From: SIG710 sp045604985
Lineage (GTDB): Bacteria > Bacillota > Clostridia > Oscillospirales > CAG-272
Direction: 5' to 3'
NCBI GenBank assembly: GCA_045604985.1
Contig: JAZUPD010000064.1
Coordinates: 1 to 12,285, forward strand
Length of the DNA stretch: 12,285 bases
The notes below the pieces were generated by a model. The model had not been told where the DNA came from. It saw nothing but the letters and a program-made list of their open reading frames with translations, and did no database searches. A program made the position numbers and the translations under genes. Positions 1-4,860 of the stretch are shown piece after piece (positions within the stretch are counted from its first letter, which is position 1; every line of letters starts with the position of its first letter).

Positions 1-300
1 GAACAAGTTGAAACTCCGATTTCTGAAGCTATACAAAAAATTACGTTGATTAATGAAAATCAACGAATATATCAAAACGGAGAACAAACTTATGATGTGT
101 GGCTCACACGAGGAATAATATTTCACTTTCCAGATCGTGAAATATCATTCGAAAAAGACAATATCCCGTTTTCGGAAGAGATAATTATTCGAAAAGGATA
201 CGAGCTTGAAAAACAGCTTTCAAATGAAAAAGATTTTCTTGAAGGTTGGGATGATGAAATTACACCTCAGTGTTCAAGAGAATATATAGTTATCAAGTAA
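1..300 (+). CDS. Partial hypothetical protein, C-terminal 99 residues
   Basis: The reading frame is open from the first base and ends at TAA 298-300, so the gene very probably starts outside the window. The TTG at 46 has no convincing ribosome binding site and should not be taken as the start. The visible part is soluble, acidic and rich in Glu, Ile and Asn, with no signal peptide or membrane segment. It has a readable core around VWLTRGIIFHFPDREISFEK, a SEEIIIRKGYELE stretch, and ends in REYIVIK. I do not recognise the family with certainty; the pattern reminds me of short uncharacterised proteins carried by clostridial mobile elements, but that is recollection, not a match. G+C is about 32% by hand count, clearly below the genes to the right, and a terminator follows 11 bases after the stop. 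Together with the spoIVB remnant nearby this fits cargo of an integrated element. Confidence 0.7.
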   Translation, partial: EQVETPISEAIQKITLINENQRIYQNGEQTYDVWLTRGIIFHFPDREISFEKDNIPFSEEIIIRKGYELEKQLSNEKDFLEGWDDEITPQCSREYIVIK

Positions 301-311
301 ACAAATCTGTT

Positions 312-339
312 AAGGCAGGATGAAAGTCCTGCCTTTTTT
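312..339 (+). terminator. Rho-independent terminator of the left partial gene
   Basis: A perfect 9-base-pair stem, AAGGCAGGA (312-320) with TCCTGCCTT (327-335), encloses a 6-base loop and runs into six T residues (334-339). It lies 11 bases after the stop of the left partial gene. Confidence 0.9.
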
Positions 340-443
340 GTAACAAAACTTGTATAACTTTTATTACAAACTGTGGCACTCCAATCATACAAATGTAGGA
401 GTCCGATAATGCACAGCATACACAAATTTGAAAAAGAAATAAG

Positions 444-507
444 ATTTCCGTCAGGATTTCCTTCATTTCCCTCATTATTACCTTCAAATTCGGGCTTATT
501 TCCTTCA
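444..507. repeat. Five degenerate decamer repeats, consensus ATTTCCNTCA
   Basis: Copies seen: ATTTCCGTCA 444-453, ATTTCCTTCA 456-465, ATTTCCCTCA 465-474, ATTACCTTCA 477-486 and ATTTCCTTCA 498-507. Spacing is irregular (12, 9, 12 and 21 bases start to start), but all starts are multiples of three apart, so the reverse strand can be read as repeated Glu-Gly-Asn. No start signal supports translation. The role is unknown; repeated sites near an element end can be recombinase or accessory-protein binding sites, which is inference only. Confidence 0.5.
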
Positions 508-532
508 AGATTTCAAAAATTGAAGAAAAATT

Positions 533-553
533 TGTTGTCCCCCATTGACAACA
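533..553. repeat. Inverted repeat at the spoIVB junction
   Basis: TGTTGTC (533-539) and GACAACA (547-553) are perfect 7-base inverted arms around the 7-base spacer CCCCATT. The arrangement resembles the core of a tyrosine-recombinase crossover site (two arms around a 6-8 base overlap), but a chance palindrome of this size is quite possible. Confidence 0.4.
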
Positions 554-557
554 GTCG

Positions 558-688
558 TGAGCGGTAGCCCTATCATCCAGAATGGTAAAATTGTGGGAGC
601 TGTGACGCATGTTTTTGTAAACGATCCAACGAGAGGATATGGCATATTTATTGAGAATATGTTATCGGAAGCAGGAAATATTAAATAA
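558..688 (+). pseudogene. spoIVB: 3' remnant of SpoIVB sporulation protease gene
   Basis: In frame from 560 this reads SGSPIIQNGKIVGAVTHVFV, then a segment ending YGIFIENML, and stops at TAA 686-688. This is the conserved C-terminal end of SpoIVB (peptidase family S55), the forespore serine protease that cuts SpoIVFA and so triggers pro-sigma-K processing. The Ser of the usual GMSGSP motif is the family's catalytic residue, and here homology begins exactly at that motif: TGAGCGGTAGC is present but the preceding codons read TTVV instead of the usual residues. Everything upstream of the motif (PDZ domain, His and Asp of the triad) is missing, there is no start codon or ribosome binding site, and an in-frame TGA lies at 521-523. 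It cannot make an active protease. It may be the displaced 3' end left when an element integrated into spoIVB, or the other half of a gene split by an excisable element. Confidence 0.85.
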
Positions 689-697
689 TAACAAAAT

Positions 698-731
698 AAG
701 ATGCCCGCATTATATAAGCGAGCATCTTTTA
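698..731 (+). terminator. Terminator after the spoIVB remnant
   Basis: AAGATGC (698-704) pairs with GCATCTT (722-728), followed inside by one C/A mismatch and CGC/GCG, giving a 10-pair stem with a 9-base loop and a short T run. It begins 9 bases after the spoIVB stop, so it is likely the original spoIVB terminator that travelled with the 3' end. It may also act on the opposite strand. Confidence 0.75.
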
Positions 732-769
732 CTTTAAGTTCTTTTCCTCAGAAAATAATTAAAATGTCT

Positions 770-792
770 CACCAAAATTAGAAATTATGGTG
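770..792 (-). terminator. Weak hairpin downstream of the M3 peptidase
   Basis: CACCA (770-774) pairs with TGGTG (788-792); after an A/A mismatch, AATT pairs with AATT around a 3-base loop. Reading on the minus strand, a T-rich stretch follows. It lies 30 bases past the peptidase stop and is the nearest candidate terminator, but the stem is weak. Confidence 0.4.
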
Positions 793-821
793 CTTTCATG
801 AGCGGTCTGTTGCAAAACTAA

Positions 822-2525
822 TTAAACAATGCCGCCGAGATCAAATTCAGCAAGCCATTTGTTTGCCTTCTCGCTAACGCCTCGCAGACACTTCTCGTCA
901 AAAGGAGTATCAAGTCCTGCATTTTTCAAAAGTTCGGTAAAGGTACGGCTTCCACCCTGCTCGGTATAAGCAATATAGTGCTTCCAAGCATTATCCTTAT
1001 CCTCCATTATCATTGACCAGAACTGAAGTGCTACGGTCTGTGCGAGGCAATAGTCAATATAATAGAAGGGACTCTGATAGATATGACTCTGTCTCTGCCA
1101 GCCCTCACCCTCTCCGTAGAAAGGAATATCGCCGTCTATTTTCATCCAAGGCATATAAACGCCCAGAAGCTCTTTCCACGTTTTGTGACGCTCTGCAGGA
1201 GTCATTTCGGGCTTCTCATAAACGATATGCTGGAAATGGTCAACCATCGTTCCATAGGGAATGAAGGTCAGAGCACCTGCAAGGTGACTATAATAGAATT
1301 TCTTCGTGTCAGAGCCAAAGAATCCCTCCGCCCAAGGCCATGCGAAAAATTCCATGGACATGGAATGAACCTCACAGCTCTCCATGCTTGGCCAAATGGT
1401 GTCCATCGGAACTCTCTTTCTGTTATACCAGCAAGCAAATGCGTGGCCCGCTTCATGAGTTATAACCTCGACATCACCTTGTGTTCCGTTGAAATTCGCA
1501 AAAATGAAGGGTACCTCGTATTCAGCAATACCTGTGCAGTATCCGCCGCCTGCCTTGCCCTCGGTTGAAAGCAGATCCATCAGCTCACCATCCAGCATCG
1601 TGCGGAAAAATTCACCTGTTTCACTTGAAAGCTCCTCATAGAATTTTTTTCCATGAGAAATTATAGCGTCGGCATCGCCGCATGGCTTAGGATTTCCCGA
1701 GCGGAACATAAGCGCATTATCCGCAAAGTTCATGGGATATTCCTTGCCAAGTCTCTTTGCCTGTTCTCTATATATGGCATCCGCAACGGGAACAAAATAT
1801 TTTACAACTGATGCACGGAACTTCTCAATGTCCTCTTTAGTATAGCAGTTTCTGCCCATTCTGTAATAACCGAGAGTTGTATATCCCTCATAACCGAGCT
1901 TTTTGCCCATTTTGTCACGAAGTATCGTAAGCTTATGATATATCTCGTCAAGCTTTGGCTGGTTTTCCTTATACCAAGCTCCTTCCGCCTTCCAAGCGGC
2001 AAGACGGCGAGCGTCATCTGCATCGTTTTTGAAGGGTGAGAGCTGTGAGATGGTGTAAACACCGCCCTCAAATGGAATCTGCGCTGAAGCTATTAGCTTT
2101 TCATATTCTTGAGTCAGCTCGTTTTCCTCTTGAAGCTCGGGAATTATTTCGGGAGAAAAGGTCTTAAGTGCGATTTCGGCATTGATGAATACTATGTCGC
2201 CGTATTCCCTTTCAAATTCGGCTCTGAAAGGACTTTTAAGCATAAGGGCAGTCCACATCTGTTCGTATTCCTGAAGCTCGGGCATTGCCGAATTCCAAAA
2301 ATTCATCTCATCGTCGTAGAATTTATCTCTTGTGTCGATGGTGTGGCGAACATTTGCAAGAGTTGCCATTGTTTGGATGTGCTTCAGATCATTTTCCTTT
2401 TCAATGAAAATCTCCTTTGCTTCTGCATAATCTCTTGCCGCTTCAAAGCGTTTGCAAAGCTCACCAAGCCGTGCCTTGACTTCATCCAGCGCAGGACGCT
2501 CGTATTTCATTTCAGAAAATTTCAT
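822..2525 (-). CDS. M3-family oligoendopeptidase (zinc metallopeptidase)
   Basis: A 567-residue cytosolic zinc peptidase expected to degrade short peptides. The catalytic motif HEAGH is at residues 357-361 within VEVITHEAGHAF; His357 and His361 bind zinc and Glu358 is the general base. The third ligand is a Glu in the ESCEVHSMSMEFF stretch, most likely Glu385. The C-terminal HIYQSPFYYIDY segment (481-492) carries the Tyr/His residues that contact substrate in this family. Length and the opening (KFSEMKYERP) fit the group of M3 oligoendopeptidases distinct from classical PepF, so no pepF symbol is given. There is no signal peptide. ATG 2525 is preceded by GGAGG with 9 bases between, so the start is firm. 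It lies 21 bases after the lipoprotein gene on the same strand, so the two are probably cotranscribed; no promoter is visible in that gap. The protein looks intact. Confidence 0.93.
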   Translation of the reverse strand: MKFSEMKYERPALDEVKARLGELCKRFEAARDYAEAKEIFIEKENDLKHIQTMATLANVRHTIDTRDKFYDDEMNFWNSAMPELQEYEQMWTALMLKSPFRAEFEREYGDIVFINAEIALKTFSPEIIPELQEENELTQEYEKLIASAQIPFEGGVYTISQLSPFKNDADDARRLAAWKAEGAWYKENQPKLDEIYHKLTILRDKMGKKLGYEGYTTLGYYRMGRNCYTKEDIEKFRASVVKYFVPVADAIYREQAKRLGKEYPMNFADNALMFRSGNPKPCGDADAIISHGKKFYEELSSETGEFFRTMLDGELMDLLSTEGKAGGGYCTGIAEYEVPFIFANFNGTQGDVEVITHEAGHAFACWYNRKRVPMDTIWPSMESCEVHSMSMEFFAWPWAEGFFGSDTKKFYYSHLAGALTFIPYGTMVDHFQHIVYEKPEMTPAERHKTWKELLGVYMPWMKIDGDIPFYGEGEGWQRQSHIYQSPFYYIDYCLAQTVALQFWSMIMEDKDNAWKHYIAYTEQGGSRTFTELLKNAGLDTPFDEKCLRGVSEKANKWLAEFDLGGIV

Positions 2526-2546
2526 TTTTATATTCCTCCGTTTAAT

Positions 2547-3281
2547 TTATTCAAGATATAAATTTATCAAATCAAAAAATTCGTTGGGAATTAAAATAGT
2601 GTCAACAAATTTTGCATAACCGCCCTCGTAGATAGGTAAATACGAAGTGCTTCCATCAGTATATTCTATCGTCATTTTATTCTGTACGGTAAGTCCGAAA
2701 GCAGTGTCACTCAAAATATATCTGCTTCCCTCAAAGCATATCCATAAATTCTCAATATATCTCTTGTTTTCGATCTCACAGAGTACATTGTCCTTTGGGT
2801 CGCTGTATATGATCTTCTTTATTTGGCTGCTATTTGGAATGGTTTCACTAAAAACGGGTAATTCGCCGTCAAGGGTGTAGACTCTTTGAAAAATCACATA
2901 TTCTTCAGAGGGCTCAGCCTTTGCACATATGCGAAAATTAGGGCTGTACCCGAGACATTCGTAAATTTTTTCTCCTACGGGTGTAAAGGTTGCGCTGATA
3001 CTTCCAGCAGGTATTTCCTGCTTCTTTTCATAGTATTCGGGGATGCTGTATTCAACTGTGCCAAGCTCTGCACCTATTTCGGGAGCGAGCTTATAACCGC
3101 TGCTGTAATTTGCCCCATTATAACGGATAACGGTTGCCCAACAGACAATTTCACGCTCGGACATGGTTTCTACATCACTTTGGGTCGTATCTGGCGAATC
3201 GGTAACATCTTTCGGTGTTGACTTATTGCAGGAAGAAAAAATAAGCAAGGAAAAAAGGACGAATGCAAGAATTTTTTTCAT
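2547..3281 (-). CDS. Putative lipoprotein of unknown function
   Basis: A 244-residue protein with a classic lipoprotein leader: MKK, a hydrophobic stretch, then LLIFSSC with the lipid-modified Cys at about residue 18. A Ser/Thr/Asp-rich linker follows, so the protein should sit on the outer face of the membrane. The start is placed at ATG 3281, because AGAGG lies 6 bases upstream; the GTG at 3296 in the same frame lacks a matching site. The mature part is mostly beta-rich, with a segment reading EIGAELGTVEYS and later ECLGYSPNFRICAKAE, which looks like one compact domain, but I cannot name the family. It is the first gene of a two-gene unit with the M3 peptidase and has its own good sigma-A promoter. 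A role in binding or sensing an external compound is only a guess; its link to peptide turnover through the downstream peptidase is inferred from position. Confidence 0.85.
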   Translation of the reverse strand: MKKILAFVLFSLLIFSSCNKSTPKDVTDSPDTTQSDVETMSEREIVCWATVIRYNGANYSSGYKLAPEIGAELGTVEYSIPEYYEKKQEIPAGSISATFTPVGEKIYECLGYSPNFRICAKAEPSEEYVIFQRVYTLDGELPVFSETIPNSSQIKKIIYSDPKDNVLCEIENKRYIENLWICFEGSRYILSDTAFGLTVQNKMTIEYTDGSTSYLPIYEGGYAKFVDTILIPNEFFDLINLYLE

Positions 3282-3314
3282 AAGCAGCCTCTTCACATTT
3301 GTTTTTTTAACTTT

Positions 3315-3343
3315 ATTATAACATATATTTCTTAAAATTTCAA
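3315..3343 (-). promoter_or_regulatory. Sigma-A promoter of the lipoprotein-peptidase unit
   Basis: On the minus strand, TTGAAA (3338-3343) and TATAAT (3315-3320) are separated by exactly 17 bases. The -10 lies 33 bases before the lipoprotein ATG. Confidence 0.85.
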
Positions 3344-3351
3344 TAAAATCA

Positions 3352-3380
3352 TTGACAACAATTTCAAAAGGATGTAAAAT
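3352..3380 (+). promoter_or_regulatory. Sigma-A promoter of the small-membrane-protein/PstS-like operon
   Basis: TTGACA (3352-3357) and TAAAAT (3375-3380) have a 17-base spacer, 32 bases before the ATG at 3413. Its -35 is separated by 8 bases from the -35 of the divergent promoter, so one bound regulator could affect both. Confidence 0.85.
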
Positions 3381-3412
3381 GAAATCAAATATTAGAAACG
3401 AGGTGCTTTAAT

Positions 3413-3661
3413 ATGGGATATTATCTCTCTTATCTGTTGATGCTTCTTCTTCCAACGGCAATAATAACATTTTTTATCGTAAGTCTCGTTCTTTTTTTAA
3501 CAGCAAAGCTAAAAAACAAGAAAACTCCATCTTTTTATTCGGAAGAACAGGTTAAAACGAGAAGAATTTGCCTTATAATTTCGTCTGTATTGCTTGGTTC
3601 GATAATTTTGGGGATAGTATTTATTTTCAGCATATTTTTAATGGCAATATCATTTATGTGA
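3413..3661 (+). CDS. Small two-helix membrane protein, unknown function
   Basis: An 82-residue hydrophobic protein with two clear membrane segments, about residues 5-30 and 52-80, joined by a short polar, basic loop (KLKNKKTPSFYSEEQVKTRR). The basic loop suggests that it faces the cytoplasm, with both ends outside. GAGGTG lies 7 bases before the ATG and a good promoter precedes it, so expression is credible. The gene ends in TGA 3659-3661, which overlaps the GAGG site of the next gene. It is the first member of a three-gene unit ending in a PstS-like protein. I do not recognise a family. Small paired membrane proteins can be subunits or regulators of a larger membrane complex; that is inference from position only. 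Confidence 0.8.
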   Translation: MGYYLSYLLMLLLPTAIITFFIVSLVLFLTAKLKNKKTPSFYSEEQVKTRRICLIISSVLLGSIILGIVFIFSIFLMAISFM

Positions 3662-3668
3662 GGCAGTG

Positions 3669-3809
3669 ATGAAAAAACGCTCTTTTTTAATTCTCCTTAT
3701 TGCGGTGCTCTCTGTTTGCACACTGCTTACCGCAGCTCATATAATTTATGCTTACCGTGCATATGAGCAATGCTCCATTATCTATTTTATCGGAAAGGAG
3801 CTTTGGTAA
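3669..3809 (+). CDS. 46-residue single-helix membrane microprotein
   Basis: ATG 3669 to TAA 3807-3809 encodes a 46-residue protein opening MKKRSFLILLIAVLSVCTLL, one membrane helix or uncleaved signal anchor, then a short tail with HIIYAYRAYEQC and ending in KELW. GAGG at 3660-3663, overlapping the previous stop codon, is 5 bases before the ATG, which points to translational coupling with the 82-residue protein. The last codons contain the AAAGGAG that serves the following gene, whose ATG starts one base after this stop. The tight packing on both sides is the main evidence that it is a real gene. It has no lipobox. The function is unknown; a partner for the neighbouring membrane proteins is a reasonable guess. 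Confidence 0.7.
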   Translation: MKKRSFLILLIAVLSVCTLLTAAHIIYAYRAYEQCSIIYFIGKELW

Positions 3810-3810
3810 T

Positions 3811-4800
3811 ATGCAAAAAGCGATTTCTAAAATTTCCATATTACTTATTGTTGTTTTTCTTTTTGCAACTTTTAATTTTGGCGTATATATGCTGCTCACA
3901 AGCAGACTTTCCAACAATTTCAGCGGTACAGATCAGGCTAAAATGATAGATGTTGGGACTTATCTCCCACATAATGAAGCTTCGCTCCTTCCCCATATCG
4001 ACTGCACTCTTTCTCTTGAAGGAGAATTACCCGTGCTTGACGGTGCGGCGGCTCTTGTTCCCATTTATGCTTCGATTATCGACACTTTATATCCCGTCGG
4101 TTCTGTTACATATAAAGGCGGCGAATTTTCCGACGATAATTATTACGGAGAAAATTTTGCCTCCGACAGCAAGATGCAATATAAAAACACTGTGAGAGGA
4201 TACAAAGCCATCACAGACGGAGAAACCGATATACTTTTCTGTGCTTCTCCCTCTGAGGAGCAGGTCAAATACGCCGAGGATAAGGGCGTTGAGCTTGTTT
4301 ACATTCCCATTGGACTTGAAGCCTTTGTTTTCTTTGTGAACGCAAATAATCCCGTTGAGAACCTGACTACCGAGCAAATAAGGAGCATCTATTCGGGTGA
4401 GATAAGGAACTGGTCAGAGGTCGGCGGTACAAACAGGATAATCAATCCCGTTTCGCGACTTAGCGGAAGCGGAAGCCAGACCACAATGGAATCATTTATG
4501 AAGGATAAGGAGGTTGGAAAAAAGTCCTTTTTTTCTATCTTCGGCGGCTCGATCGGATTTTCCTTCAGGTATTATATGAACGGAATAGTTGAAAATGAAA
4601 ACGTAAAAATTTTGTCCCTGAACGGAATTGCGCCGACTCCCGAAAATATAAAAAACGGCACATACCCCGTAATTGCAAAATTTTATGCGATTTACCGCAA
4701 GGATAATGATAATAAAAATATTCCCATTCTTATAGATTGGCTTCTCTCGGATGAGGGTCAAATTCTTATTGAGAAAAACGGATATATAGGTATTAAATAA
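3811..4800 (+). CDS. Membrane-anchored PstS-like substrate-binding protein
   Basis: A 329-residue protein with an N-terminal hydrophobic anchor (about 9-30) that lacks a lipobox Cys, so it is probably tethered outside by an uncleaved helix. The rest is a type II periplasmic-binding-protein fold of the phosphate-binding (PstS-like) group. Readable marks are PVLDGAAALVPIYASIID (74-91), AFVFFVNANNPVENLTTEQI (171-190), the YSGEIRNWSEVGG motif (194-206), and SRLSGSGSQTTMESF (215-229), corresponding to the anion-binding loop. The start is ATG 3811, because AAAGGAG ends 10 bases before it; an in-frame ATG at 3748 lies inside the upstream gene and has no such site. No pstC, pstA or pstB homologue is in view; the companions are two tiny membrane proteins. 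It may bind phosphate or another oxyanion for sensing rather than uptake, or serve a transporter encoded elsewhere. Confidence 0.88.
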   Translation: MQKAISKISILLIVVFLFATFNFGVYMLLTSRLSNNFSGTDQAKMIDVGTYLPHNEASLLPHIDCTLSLEGELPVLDGAAALVPIYASIIDTLYPVGSVTYKGGEFSDDNYYGENFASDSKMQYKNTVRGYKAITDGETDILFCASPSEEQVKYAEDKGVELVYIPIGLEAFVFFVNANNPVENLTTEQIRSIYSGEIRNWSEVGGTNRIINPVSRLSGSGSQTTMESFMKDKEVGKKSFFSIFGGSIGFSFRYYMNGIVENENVKILSLNGIAPTPENIKNGTYPVIAKFYAIYRKDNDNKNIPILIDWLLSDEGQILIEKNGYIGIK

Positions 4801-4802
4801 TT

Positions 4803-4848
4803 TACACGGCAAAAGCCAAGGTCAACGAACCTTGGCTTTTGCCGTGTA
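4803..4848. terminator. 20-base-pair perfect hairpin between convergent genes
   Basis: Bases 4803-4822 are the exact inverse complement of 4829-4848, with a 6-base loop (CAACGA). It lies 2 bases after the PstS-like gene stop and 12 bases from the end of the convergent anti-sigma gene. This position suits a shared bidirectional terminator. Neither side has a long T run (4853-4856 ATTT on plus; AAATTATTT on minus), so it may act mostly as an RNA 3' stabiliser or transcription block. Confidence 0.75.
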
Positions 4849-4860
4849 GATATTTATAAT

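Larger units (their letters stand above)
340..557. other. Gene-free AT-rich stretch with decamer repeats and a palindrome
   Basis: No reading frame here has a ribosome binding site or plausible composition; the ORFs that cross it run through the terminator or antisense to the spoIVB remnant. What it does hold is a cluster of ATTTCCNTCA-like decamers (444-507) and a 7-base inverted repeat (533-553) that ends five bases before the spoIVB homology begins. It could be the non-coding end of a mobile element or simply decayed sequence. Confidence 0.5.

Noticed and set aside
373..567. Plus-strand 64-codon frame before the spoIVB remnant
   Set aside because: No ribosome binding site, out of frame with the spoIVB remnant, and its Pro/Ser content comes from the decamer repeats.
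293..610. Minus-strand 105-codon frame across the gene-free stretch
   Set aside because: It starts inside the spoIVB remnant, runs through a terminator and ends in the left gene; no start signal and implausible composition.
1083..1568. Plus-strand 161-codon frame
   Set aside because: Antisense shadow of the well-supported M3 peptidase gene.
3748..3810. Longer N-terminus for the PstS-like protein (ATG 3748)
   Set aside because: It would overlap the 46-codon gene in another frame and lacks a ribosome binding site, whereas ATG 3811 has AAAGGAG.
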